Origin: Aquilaria yunnanensis
Lineage: Eukaryota > Streptophyta > Magnoliopsida > Malvales > Thymelaeaceae
Assembly (NCBI GenBank): GCA_039654915.1
Contig: CM077597.1
Location: forward strand, 34,012,001-34,076,000
DNA length: 64,000 bases
Reading direction: 5' to 3'
Within the stretch, counting starts at the first letter, position 1. Every line of letters starts with the position of its first letter. Under the pieces are notes generated by a model. It searched no databases. It saw nothing but the letters and a program-made list of their open reading frames with translations, and had not been told where the DNA came from. Of this stretch, positions 46,950 to 58,622 are shown piece by piece. Made by a program: the position numbers and the translations under genes.

Positions 46950-47856
46950 GACCTTGAATAGGCTTCCTTTTGCTTTTTTCCCTTGTAATTTGCTCCCTTT
47001 GTACTTTGTAACAAAATTTCAATGAAACTTTTTTCTTCAAAATTTTGGCTAAGTTCCTTACTAAACTATCCTCGGTGTCGAAGGGTGCCGCGACCATGTT
47101 CGGTCATCATCCTTTGGAAAAATACCATCTTCCATGAAACTTAACACATGTACAATTAGTTAAGTCCCTTTTTTGCCAACCATGTTCGGTTAACGTTTTT
47201 TGGAATAAGTGACGCTTCAGACATATCCACGTTTGGACCATTTCATCCTTGAAAATTTTTCTAAGTTCTTCATTTATGCACTTTAGGAAGCAGCTACTTT
47301 TGGCTTTCCTCCTTCGGGTACGACCATGTTTGGTCACATGAAATGCTATTCTTTGGAAACCATGTTTGGTTGAAGGAAATATTCACCTCCGGATATAACC
47401 ATCTTCGGTTATACCTCTTTGGTGTTTTTGCACAACTTTCTTCTTGAAAATTTTTCTAAGTGTGCAAATTTACTAAGGCACTTTTCTAAAATGACCATAT
47501 TTGGTTGTCATCCATCAGAGGTGACCATGTTCGATTGCACATCTTCGGCTAAACTTAACTTTCTGTGAGGTAACTAAGTGTCTTTTTGAATCATGTTTGG
47601 TTGATATTTTTCAGCAAAAAACTGTCTATCTTCATGAATACTTCTTTGTCCGTGACCATGTTTGCTTTTCCCCCTCGGGAGCAAACGTGTTTCATTTTTT
47701 CCTTCTGGAGGACAACATGTTCGGTCATTATGCCTTCGAAAAAAATGTATAATCTTGCATGTAGGCATTTTCGGGAAAAACTTCATTTGGTTTTTACAAC
47801 ATGTTTGGTCAGTCACCCTCGGTGAGAATTGTACAATTTTTCCTTAGAAAAAATTT
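46950..47856 (-). other. Gypsy A spacer between integrase and antisense gene, with a dispersed motif
   Basis: No gene. About eleven copies of ACCATGTTYGGTY (some degenerate) are scattered at uneven distances, for example at 47092, 47180, 47322, 47359, 47493, 47523, 47657, 47706 and 47800. The matching spacer of element B has only one or two such sites. Confidence 0.7.
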
Positions 47857-48086
47857 CTAAGTATAGAATTTTTTCAAGGAATTTGAATGCCATGTATTTC
47901 TTAATTCTTCACCTTCGGTGTCACCGAGCTTGTAGACTCCAAGCCGAACTTCATCGAGGACAAAATAAGGTCCATCCCAGTTCGCCTGAAGTACTTTGTG
48001 AGATGGTCTTAGGGCTTCAAATTCAGCTTTTCGGAGGACAAGGTTCCCCTTCTTGATTCCTTTTCGCTTGACGTGCAGGTTGGTAG
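47857..48086 (-). pseudogene. int: Gypsy A integrase, C-terminal end
   Basis: Reading the minus strand, GNLVLRKAEFEALRPSHK, ANWDGPYFVLDEV and GVYKLGDTEGEEL match the integrase C-terminus of element B (57960-58172). It is cut at 48086 by the copia LTR; the rest of A lies beyond the nested insertions and is not in this window. Confidence 0.85.
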
Positions 48087-50354
48087 TGTTAGTGTTGTGC
48101 CCAAAAGGCCAATCATGAGATGATTGTATTTTTTGCACAATGAGTCATGATATTTTATTAGGGCATTAATCCAGCAATTATGTTTGTTGTTTTATTTCTA
48201 TGTAACGTAATAAACATAATTGTAACCCTAGAATAATGATATTCTCAAACATCCCTGGTCTAGTATTATTGTGTAGCGGGTTGCAATAATACATAACGAC
48301 TAGCATATGTGGAGACTAATATGAGATATGTAGTCTACATATGGGTATAGGTTAGAGAACTTGTGTACTGGACCGTCCCACCATCAGAACACTCTATGAA
48401 TTGTTATATGAGTGTCATAAGTGATTCTCAGAATGATCATGGTATATGTAGTCCTTCGACCTAAGATCATCAAGGTCCCTCGCATGTGAGTCACATACTT
48501 TGATACTTCCCTTTGTTGCTTATGACTAAGTGAACTTGAAGAAGGTCATTGGGTATTCCACATATCATGTGGAGGGATTTATATGATCAAGACGGGATTT
48601 GTCCCTCCTATGTAATGGGAGTGATATCTTCGGGCCCCTTGATAGTGTAAGACTTAGAAAAATGCATGGCCATGCTCGAATGAGCTGATATACGATATAA
48701 ATGTCATCAGTTTAAGTTGGTCTACTCGGTAATCAAGAAACCAAAGATTGGGCTATACGAGAGTGACACGTTTCCATGTCTCGTGCTTAGTCTTAGTAGC
48801 TTGGACAAAGGGACAATGGCATATATCGGTAATGATCATAAAGGTTTAGTCGAATCACCAACAATCTTGTCACTTGGGTAACAATGATGTGTTGCTAGAC
48901 ACTGCTCATTGCTTATGATCATAAATGTGATTTATGATCATTGCCAATGTGGTAAGAGCCTATTGGGTCGCACACATAGAGCCATTTAGATCATTAGAGT
49001 GCATGGGCTAATTATTTGGGTTATGGTTTCACAATAATTTTCAATTAGAAATGGGCCCAAAAGTTGAGCCATTATTAAGCCTGAAATTGAAGCCTAATTG
49101 GATTAGGGCTTTGTAACCCATTAGGCCTGGAAGTTGAGTCTCACTATAAATACAACTTCTAGTGAGAAATTCGCAGGTCTCCTTTCCCTAGCCTCCCAAA
49201 AGGACAGCCGCACTCTTCTCTTGCAATTCCTTGGAGGACACAAGCTAGCACTGCGAGCGCAAGAAAAATGCATCTGCCGGGACGTGGTGATCCCGAGAGG
49301 CTCATGTGGATACCATAAAGAGCTTGAACATGTCAACTGTTCAGGTTTTGTGATTTGACTCTACAATTGGGTGAGAGATCTCAACCGAAAATTAGGTATG
49401 AAAATTTTTGAACACCGAGTTTACCCCATTTCACTTGGATCCTGGAGGGTTTCGGTTAAGTTCGGCTGCACTTGTTTGGCTCCTGAAACTCAACAATGGT
49501 ATCAGAGCTACTGGTGAAACCCTAACTCAGGATTGAATGTTGAATCGCATGATGTTATATGTTCGGTTGCTTTTAGCCATGATTAATTAGATTGATTCAT
49601 GATGCATGAAACTGAAGCTCGTAATGAACATATGAGATATTTGAAAAAATGACCCAAATTGGTTAATGAGATTAACCTGAAATTGATCGGTATGAGATAC
49701 CTATAAGGATTAGGACTCTTGCAATAGTTGCAAAAACCCTAGCTTGGTTCGGATTCGGCCTGTTTGGGCACTGAAAGTAAGTCATTTTTGGTGGCTTGAA
49801 TGGAGGAGTCTTGAGTGCTTACTTGCTCGAAATAGAAGATCTCGGCGGCCGCCCTTGACCCCATTCATTAACTGGTCAGCAAAACCACCGCCCGTTGACT
49901 GGCCAGCGGGACTGCCGTATGCGAAGCACCAATAAATAAAAACTAGTTAATCAACTCGCGTTAATTGGCATCCATTGGTTGAATGGGATTTGACATGTTA
50001 TGCTAATTTGTGGTTGTAGCATGGTGCATGGTTATAGCCCTTGATTGGTTGTACTTGTAAATACGGTGTGCGAGTCGTGTCTTCTCTAGTTACTCTCATT
50101 GTGCATTCTCTTTTCACCTTACTCCCCTTGAATGTAACCCGAGGTTTTTATTTTTGATGTAATGGTACATTATGGGATCATCCAAGGTGGTATGTCCAAG
50201 GAGGTGACAACAAAAGGGCAACCAAGAAAGGAGGAGAAGGAGCTTATGAAGACCTTTTCCTTTTCTTAGGCTTTTATGATATTCTCATTGGCTTGAGAAT
50301 ATCGCATAGTTTGGGCTATAACTATGTCACGTTTACTTTCTTATTAGCATGAGA
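48087..50354 (+). mobile_element. Copia copy 2: 5' LTR and leader, cut by gypsy B
   Basis: A 1409-bp LTR (48087-49495) is followed by a PBS (TGGTATCAGAGC at 49497-49508) and about 850 bp of leader matching 5546-6465 of Copia-1. It ends exactly where the LTR of gypsy B begins. Differences from Copia-1 are clearly more frequent than between Copia-1's own LTRs, so this is an older copy. Its coding part should lie beyond gypsy B but is not in the window. Confidence 0.92.
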
Positions 50355-51255
50355 TGTCATAGCCGACGTGCTATCGCCCTTCAAACCCATAAGCTCGGGC
50401 AAAGCACCACCCTTAGAAAGTCGAGCGTCACCTACAAGGAATGCGAGCACCAACCTCGGAAAAAGAAGGTCTGACACCTTGAACATCTAACCTCGGTGAT
50501 CCATCATCGCCACTGGGAATGACAGTACTGACCTCAGGAATACGGTGCATCATCATCCTTGGTAAGGTTACCGAACCGGCTTTGAGAGAGAAAGACTCAC
50601 CACCTTCGGTAGGTGAGAACCCACCGAAGGGAAACATCCGTGATGAAGGGACTCCCGGATTACTGAAACGATCTCGGGAAAATGCCCTCCTATTCCGAAG
50701 AGCTCTCTTCTACTGAAGGGATCTCAGGAGTACGGTAGAAACAATTAAGGAGCCTCTGACATGCCACCCTCGTACATAACATGCCGCCCTCATACACACT
50801 CTGACACGCCGCTGCCGCACACATCTTGTCACGCAGACCTACCCTGGCCTTAACCTTTGGCCAGAACGGCCTGTAACCGGCTAGAGGCCCCTATGCCTGA
50901 AGGTACGAATTGCATCCGACCGAACACGTGTCGTAATTTGAGCGGGTTACGTCAGGAAAATTTATCCATTCACATCCTTCTATATATATATGGGAAACGG
51001 CCTTAGTAAGGGGCTCTCCCTGGAAAAAATAAGATACATCTTTCATATTCTTACTACTACTTCCAGTCTCTCAGTATACTGACTTGGGCATCGGAGGCTC
51101 CTCCTAAGAAAAATACTCCGGGGACCTCTTAACCTTTATTCTTTAGGTGTTTCAGGCAATCTCTCCCCAGAAGTCTCTTGTTCAGGCGTTCCTCCCCCAC
51201 CGGAAGTCCCTCCCAGTCTCACTATGTCATACAGTGAAGATGCTGATGGGCATCA
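50355..51255 (+). repeat. Gypsy B 5' LTR
   Basis: Begins TGTCATAGCCGACGTGC right after the copia leader and ends just before the PBS. A TATA-like run lies at 50980-50990. TACTGACTTGGGCATCGGAG near 51076 recurs as TACTGACTTGGGCGTCGGAG near 61732 in element C. Ends are inferred from the junctions, not from an LTR pair. Confidence 0.7.
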
Positions 51256-51258
51256 TCC

Positions 51259-51275
51259 GGCGCCGTCTGTGGGAA
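51259..51275 (+). other. Gypsy B primer binding site
   Basis: GGCGCCGTCTGTGGGAA is the PBS form common in Tat/Retand-like plant elements. It lies just after the inferred LTR end. Confidence 0.75.
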
Positions 51276-51446
51276 ACCACTCCCAGGTGGCCGTTGTTGA
51301 GACTCGGCGTTCTAAGGACAAGGGGCTTCTGAAGTCCCTTTCTCTGCCAGAGGTTCAACCGGCAATCGAGCAACTTGTCGTAGGGACTTCCTTGCCGGAG
51401 GACTAGCGTCCTCTAACCGTTACCACGAGCTTTCAGCATGATTTTC

Positions 51447-52861
51447 TGTTAGTGTTGTGCCCAAAAAGCCAATCATGAGATGATTGTATTTTTGCAAATT
51501 GAGTCATGATATTTTATTGAGGCATTAATCCAGCAATTTTGTTTGTTGTTTTGTTTCTGCGTAACATAATAAACATAATTGTAACCCTAGAATAATGATA
51601 TTCTTAAACGTCCCTAGTCTAGTATTATTGTGGAGCGGGTTGCAATAATACATAATGACTAGCATATGTGGAGACTAATATGAGATATGTAGTCTACATA
51701 TGGGTACAAGTTGGAGAACTTGTGTACTGGACCGACCCACCATGAGAACACTTCATGGATCGTTATATGAGTGTCATAAGTGATTCTCATAGTGATCATG
51801 GTATATGTAGTCCTTCGACCTAAGATCATCAAGGTTCCCTACATGTGAGTCACATACTTTGATACTTTCGTTTGTTGCTCGTAACTGAGTGAACTTGAAG
51901 GAGGTCATTGGGTATGTCACATATCATGCGGAGGGATTTGTATGATCAAGATGGGATTTGTCCCTCCTATGTAACGGGAGTGATATCTTTGGGCCCCTTG
52001 ATAGAGTGAGACTTAGAAAATGCATGGCCATGCTCCGATGAGTTGATATATGATATCAATGTCGTCAGTTTAATTTGGTCTACTCGGTAATCAAGAAACC
52101 AAAGATTGGGCTATACGAGAGTGACACATTCCATGTCTTGTGCTTAGTCTTGATATCTTGGACAAAGGGACAATGGCATATATCGGTGATGATCATAAAG
52201 GTTTAGTCGATTCACCGACAATCTTGTCACTTGGGTAGCAATGATGTGTTGCTAGACACCGCTCATTGCTTATGATCATAAATGTGATTTAGATCATTGC
52301 CAACATGGCAAGAGCCTATTGGGTCGCACACATAGAGCTATTTGGATCATTAGAGTGCATGGGCTAATTATTTGGGTTATGGTTTCACTTTAATTTCGTA
52401 TTAATAATGGGCCAAGGAGTTGAGCCATTATTAAGCCCGAAATTAAATCCTAATTGGATTAGGGCTTTGAAACCCATTAGGCCTGGAAGTTGAGTCTCAC
52501 TATAAATACAACTTTTAAGTGAGAAATTCGTAGGTCTCCTTGCCCTAGCCTCCCAAAAGGACAGCCAAACTCTTCTCTTGCAATTCCTTGGAGGACGCAA
52601 GCTAGCACTGCGAGCGCAAGAGAAACGCATCTGCCGGGACGTGGTGGAAGCGTGGTGATCCCGAGAGGCTCGTGTGGATACCATAGAGAGCCTGAACACG
52701 TCAACTGTTCAGGTTTTGTGATTCGACTCTACAGTTGAGTGAGAGATCTCAACCGAAAATTAGGTATGAAATTTTCGAACACCTAGTTTACCCCGTTTCA
52801 CTTGGATCCTGGAGGGTTTCAGTTAAATTCCGCTGCGCTGTTTGGCTCCCGAAACCCAACA
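51447..52861 (+). mobile_element. Copia solo LTR inside gypsy B gag
   Basis: A full 1415-bp LTR. TTTTC at 51442-51446 is repeated at 52862-52866. The flanking gag sequence is continuous across the site and matches element C (61925-61985). Closest in this window to the solo LTR at 24145. Confidence 0.95.
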
Positions 52862-54427
52862 TTTTCAGCACTCCGTCATGACTGAAATGACACAGCAACT
52901 GGACCGAAGGTGGCCATGGCCGCCTCCGTATCGAAGGCCCCCTTCACCAGCACCTCATCGAGAGAGAAGCCTGAAGTCAGTTCACCGGAGTTTGGTAACT
53001 GGGGACCAACGTGATGAGTCGTCGACGAAAAACATACCCTCCAGAGTTTGACCTACGGGGGAAATGGGATCCAAACGGCCTAGGACTCCCCGCCGAAGGA
53101 GTTCTTCACCAGAAGAGAAATCGTAATCCCCTCGGCGCCGAAGTTACTCTCCAAAAAGGAGGCGTCGCTCGCCACTACTGGAGGCTGCTAGGCAAGAAGA
53201 AGAAGAGCCCAATGCCACACTCCTCATGGAAAAAATCATAAAGAGGTTAGAGAGGGTGGAAAGACAGGTAGCTCGGAAACCCGTCTGGTCTAGGTTGTCA
53301 GAAACCTTCAACGGAGAAGAATGGCCGTTTACCCGAATAGTAGTCGAAGCACCTATGCCAAGTGACTTTCGGGTACCTCATTTCGAAACCTATGATGGCT
53401 GAAGTGACCCCCAGGCTCACCTAACCAAATACCGGCGCAGCATGGTGTTGCACGGTGTTGATGACGCCACCTTGTGCAAATGCGTCGAGGTCACCCTTTC
53501 TAGACTGGCAACGGCATGGTAAAACTCGTTAGCCCCCAGAACCATTGTGGGATTCTAAGAGTTGTCTACCGCTTTCATGCAACAATTCATTGGAAGTAGA
53601 CCGATGGTGAAGATGCCAATTCAAATGTTCGACATAGTGCAAAAGAATGGAGAAACTATTCACGACTATGTCGAAAGGTTCATTCGAGAAGTCCTAAACG
53701 TGCCAGACTTCAGGCCGGAGATACGTATCCTCGCCATGATACAAGGACTTCGGAGAGACTCACAGTTTTCAATGAATTCTCGAAGGACCCCCCGGACACC
53801 GTCGTCGAATTTTACCGAAGGGCGGAGCAGCATATGACTGTTGAAGAGCTGAGGATGGGAGGCCTAAAGCTCAACCACGTCCGTACTAAGGGGTCAAGTC
53901 AACAAACTCGCTACCCAACTAAATCAGGGGCCCGACCTTGAAAGCTGAGAGGGAAGAAGCCGTTGACTTTTACTCCCTTAAACACCACAAGGACGAACAT
54001 TCTTGTGGCCATGGAAAGGCAGGGAACTCAGATTCAACGACCGAAGGCCATGACCTCGGACAACAAAAAGAACATGAAAAAGTTTTGCCAGTTCCATCGG
54101 GATCATGGGCATGATACCGAGGATTGCTTCCAGTTGGGGAAGTACATAGAGTCCCTGATAGAGCAGGGCCAACTTCGACGTTGCTTGCGGATGCCCTCCT
54201 TAAAGGGGAGGAGGGAAGAAGAAAGGAAAGGGGATGATGAGGAATATGACTCCGACAGACCCCAGAACCGAAGTCCTAGAAGACATCCACCACCTTCGGC
54301 AGGAATAATACAGACAATCACCAAAGGACTACCCTCGGCAGAGAGGAAAAGAAAAGCCAGGGAGATCTCAGTAATGGAATACGGTAACCCATCAAAAAAC
54401 TTACTTGGAAAGATGGGTCTATCGTAA
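52862..54427 (+). pseudogene. gag: Gypsy B gag
   Basis: Gag pieces in shifting frames: a Ser/Arg/Pro-rich N-terminal part (52877-53050); a gag core with FIGSRPMVKMPIQMFDI and ETIHDYVERFIREV (53562-53790); and a Cys/His cluster with CQFHRDHGHDTEDC (about 54095). Each piece aligns with the frame in element C. Several frameshifts and stops break it, for example around 53400, 53525-53560 and 53760-53960. Confidence 0.82.
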
Positions 54428-54957
54428 TATTCCCTCATGACGACCCCTTTCTGGTCATAGTAAGGATAGAGAGTTGGAATGTTAAGAAAGTACTCCTTCA
54501 CAGTGGTTCTAATGCTGACGTCTTGTTCTCTCATCTGCTGCCGAGTTTGGGTATCCCAAGGGGTGATCTCAAGCCCGTCACCTCTCCTACTTTCGATGTA
54601 GGTCTATCCGAACTCCCTGTCCTCAGTTGGATTAACCTTCCCCTGATGTTAAGAGGAACTTCACTATAGAAAAAGGATGAGCTCTTCGCCTCCACAATGA
54701 CAAGGTTCATCGTCATAGATGTCCCTTCATCGTATATTGCCATCCTTGGAAGACAGACGCAAGGAAACCTTCACATCCGACTAGATGTGAAATACCTGAC
54801 TGTTACCTTCGCTACAAAGGATGGAGATGCTGAGATATTCATCGACCAAGGGGAAGTGAGAAAGGTGTTTGTCAAAGCAAGGAAGGCCCCAGCGAAGAGC
54901 TGTGCATGGATTACGGGAGCAAAGTCTGCACTCGCAGGGGAGGAAAAGAAGGAATAA
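54428..54957 (+). pseudogene. pro: Gypsy B aspartic protease, active site lost
   Basis: The region aligns with the protease of element C. The active-site loop reads LLHSGSN here and LLDDGSN in C, so the catalytic aspartate is histidine. The flap and later part (FIVIDVPSSYIAILGRQTQG) are kept. A TAG lies near 54667. It cannot be an active protease. Confidence 0.75.
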
Positions 54958-55014
54958 ACAAAAGACCCTTAGATAATAGAAACAGAAGATATAGAACTTG
55001 TCCCAGGCCGAAAT

Positions 55015-56300
55015 ACCCGAATAGGGAAAAAAGTTGCCGAAGGTGATAAGGAAAAACTTGTATTTTTTCTGTTAATGAACAAAGATCTGTTTGCCTACTC
55101 GCCGAAGGACATGCCTGGGGTGGACCCTTGCATAATTCAGCATAATCTTAAGGTACGCCCCGACGTAAAGCCCGTGCGCCAAAAGAAAAGAAACTTTTCG
55201 GCACATAAGAACAACTTTGTAAAATCTGAAGTCCAACGGTTAATGGAGGCCAGCGTAATCAGGGAAGTCAAATGCCCCGAATGGCTTAGTAATGTGGTAA
55301 TCACCACAAAGGAAGGGAGTGACAAACTCTGAATGTGCATCGACTTCCGAAACATGAACGATGCTTGCCCTAAAGATTCATATCCACTACCGCCAATAGA
55401 CCAGTTGGTGGACTCAACCGCCGAGTATGGCCTCCTAGGTTTCCTCGACGCCTTCAGTTGGTATCACCAAATCAGGATGGACCCCGAAGATGTGGAAAAA
55501 ACTGCATTCATCACCGAAGTTGGTACATACTGCTACATCAGAATGCCCTTCGGGCTTAAGAATGCAGGAGCCACTTACCAGAGGTTAATGAACAGGGTCT
55601 TTAGCTCCCAAATAGGGAGGAACATGGAAGTCTATGTCGATGATATGATAGTTAAAAGCAAACTGCCTAGTAGTCATATCACAGACCTGGAGGAAACATT
55701 CCGTTAGCTGAGGATCTTCGGAATCAGCCTCAACCCCGAAAAATGCGTGTTTGGGGTGAACGCGGGTAAGTTCCTTGGATTTATGGTGTCGGAAAGAGGT
55801 ATCGATGCCAATCCAGAAAAGGTCAAGGCCCTACTGAGATTCCGAACTCCCACGACGACAAAGGATATGCAAAGACTCATAGGGAGAATCATGTCCCTCA
55901 GCAATTCATCTCCAGATATGGGGGTCACTGCCGACCATTCTTCAAGGTCCTTACTAAAGTGGCAAAAAATGGCGGTGACCTCAGGAGCGAGGTACATCCT
56001 TGGAATGAAGACTGCCAAAAGGCTTGGGAAGAGCTTAAGGTCTACCTGACTCGCCTGCCGACACTCCGGTAGCCACAGAAAGGGGAACCCCTCATACTAT
56101 ACCTCGCCGTCACTGAAAAGGCACTAAGTTTGGTCCTCGTGAAGGAAGAGGTGGCGGAGCAATGGCCAGTATATTATGTGAGCAAGTCTCTGCATGGTGT
56201 CGAAGTCAGGTACCCCTTACTGCAAAAGGCTATTTATGCCCTGATACTGGAGAGCAGAAGGCTACATCCGTATTTCCAAGGTCACCCCATTATTGTCTGA
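55015..56300 (+). pseudogene. pol: Gypsy B reverse transcriptase and first RNase H
   Basis: RT blocks seen: [72 protein letters not shown], and catalytic YVDDM (about 55633). In-frame stops lie at 55330-55332 (TGA) and 55705-55707 (TAG), with a frameshift near 55900-56010. The first RNase H (LILYLAVTEKALSLVL, then EVRYPLLQKAIYAL) follows in the shifted frame. Confidence 0.88.
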
Positions 56301-56939
56301 AGTAACTTGCCTATTCGAGATATCATGAAGAGGGTAGACCACTCGAGAAGGCTTTCCAAGTGGTGCATAGAACTTGGCGAGTACGATATCACCTATGGGC
56401 CGAGGAAGGCAATAAAAGCTCAAGCCTTGGCGGATTTCATTGCCGAAGTACCCATTGCCGAAGAAAGTCAACTAGACCTCGAGAAAAGTGAACCAGAGTG
56501 GACTTTGTTTGTGGATGGGGCCTCCGGCTCTGAGCACCAGGGAGCTGGAGTAATCATTCACGGTCCTGAGGGTATGGAGGTCATGAAAGCCATCAAATTA
56601 GGGTTTAACGTCACCAACAATATGGCAGAATATGAAGCTTTCATAGCAGGGTTATGCCTTGCTAAAAGAATAGCCATGAGAAACTTGAAGGCCCACAGCG
56701 ATTCTTAGCTAGTGGTTCGACAGATGGCAGGGGACTATACCACGAAGGACCCAACCTTGGCAAAATATCACGAGCTCATATCAAAGCTCATTCAGGAGTT
56801 CGACACAGTGCACATTGAGAATGTGCCTCACCGAGATAATGCTGAAGTGGATAATCTGTCCAAATCAAGAAAGTCCACAGAAGTACTGAGCCACCCGAGG
56901 ATAGCACTAATGAGCATAGCAACCTCAGAAGACGGATGA
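56301..56939 (+). pseudogene. Gypsy B second (archaeal-type) RNase H
   Basis: WTLFVDGASGSEHQGAG (Asp), NNMAEYEAFIAGL (Glu) and LKAHSDS (Asp) mark the catalytic positions, and NVPHRDNAEVDNLSK the end. A TAG at 56706-56708 interrupts it. This extra domain places B in the Tat lineage. Confidence 0.85.
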
Positions 56940-57005
56940 AAAAATCCCATAAAGAGGTATCTTACGACCTTAGAGCGTCCCGATGACCCTCGTGCAGTAG
57001 CAAAA

Positions 57006-58172
57006 GTGCGAAGATGCTCCGGACGATATTTCCTAATCAGTGAAGAATTGTACCAACAGGGGTATGCAAGTCCGCTACAAAGATGTGTCGGCGAAGAAGA
57101 AACTAAGACAGTCCTCGAAGAAGTCCACGAGGGGGCTTGCGGTTCCCACATTGGAACTGACGCCTTGGCAGGAGTAATACTCCACCAGGGGTACTTCTGG
57201 CCCACCCTAAGAAAGGACGCGAGGCAGTTTTTCCAGGAATGTGATAATTGCCAAAGCCACGCCAACATCTAGAGGTTACCTTAGGAATTGATAACCTCGG
57301 CTAACTACCCCTGTCCCTTTGCAGTATGGGGCATTGACCTCATCGGGCCACTCCCGACCGCACCTGGAGGTGTGAAGTTCTGTGTGGTCGTAGTGGATTA
57401 CTTCACTAAATGGGTTGAGGCAGAGCCCCTGGCGACCATTTCGGCAAAGGACATACAAAAATTCGTCTAAAAGAATATTGTGTGCAGATTCGGCATACCG
57501 AGGGTGATAGTGGCCGACAATGGTTCATAGTTTATTGAAAAGGGATTCCAAGAATTCATCACCATTCTAGGGATAAAAATGCACTCCGCCTCGGTAGCTC
57601 ATCCTCAGAGCAACGGACAAGTAGAAGTATCTAACAGAACCATAAAAGATGGCCTGAAAAAGAGATTGAGGGAAGGAAAGGGAAAATGGCCAGGGGAACT
57701 TTCTAGTGTGCTATGGAGCTATCGGACAACACCCCGAAAGGCCACTGATGAGACACCTTTCTCGCTTATCTTCGGCACATAGGCCATTATTCCTATCGAG
57801 GTAGTCCAGCCATTGGTCAGGATACAAGTGTTCAACGAAGAAGGTAATGACCTCGGATTAAGGACTAAGCTCGACCTAATTGACGAACACAGAGAAGTGG
57901 CCAAACTTAGAAGAAAAGCCTTCCAGCAAAGAGTGGCTATGGCTGTGAACTTGCGTGTTTGGAAAAAAAGAATTAGAAAGGGAGACCTCATTCTCCAAAA
58001 GGCTGAGTTTGAATCCCGAAGACCGTCTCACGGGGTACTTCAGGCAAACTGGGAAGGGCCTTATTTGGTCCTTGACGAGGTTCGAAAAGGAGTCTATAAG
58101 CTCGGCGATACCAAAGGTGGGGAACTAAAAAATACAGGGCATTCAGATGCCTTGAAGAAATTCTATGCTTAG
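57006..58172 (+). pseudogene. int: Gypsy B integrase
   Basis: A zinc-binding region (GSHIGTDALAGVILHQGYFW, CDNCQSHAN), then a core with WGIDLIGPL (Asp), VIVADNGS (Asp) and NGQVEVSNRT (Glu), then a C-terminal part ending KKFYA. The acids are present, but stops interrupt the frame at about 57270, 57282, 57468, 57528 and 57780. Confidence 0.9.
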
Positions 58173-58622
58173 AATCTTGTCAGGAAATTGTATAGTTAGA
58201 AATTTTTCTAAGTACAGAAAATTTTCTAGAAAAATAACTCCACCTAAGAAATCTTGCTGAACAAGGTACAAGTAAGTACTTGCGAAAACCACACATTTCC
58301 TCCGAAGATTGTTGGATCATTTTCCCTAAAAGGTGCGTCGACCGAACACGGCTGATGAAAATAGATGAAACGTTGCCAAAAGGTATTCGCCAAACCTTGC
58401 ATTTTCCCAAAGACGGTCGATAAAAAGAGCAAAAAGTATCTTTCCAAGGGTCCTAGACCGAAAGTGGTGAAGACAACCCTTGGAAACAAAAATTATTGCT
58501 TGGGGACTTAGCCAAATTTTAAAGGAAGAAAAAATGTCATTGAGAAGGCCTTATTACATGGAGGAGATTACAAGAAGAAGATTACAAAGAAAAAGAAGAA
58601 ATCAAAGTAAAGCCTTAGACAC
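58173..58622. other. Gypsy B spacer between convergent genes
   Basis: About 450 bp between the integrase end and the end of the antisense gene. GACCGAACACGG near 58340 resembles the motif scattered in the matching spacer of element A. No coding sequence. Confidence 0.55.
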
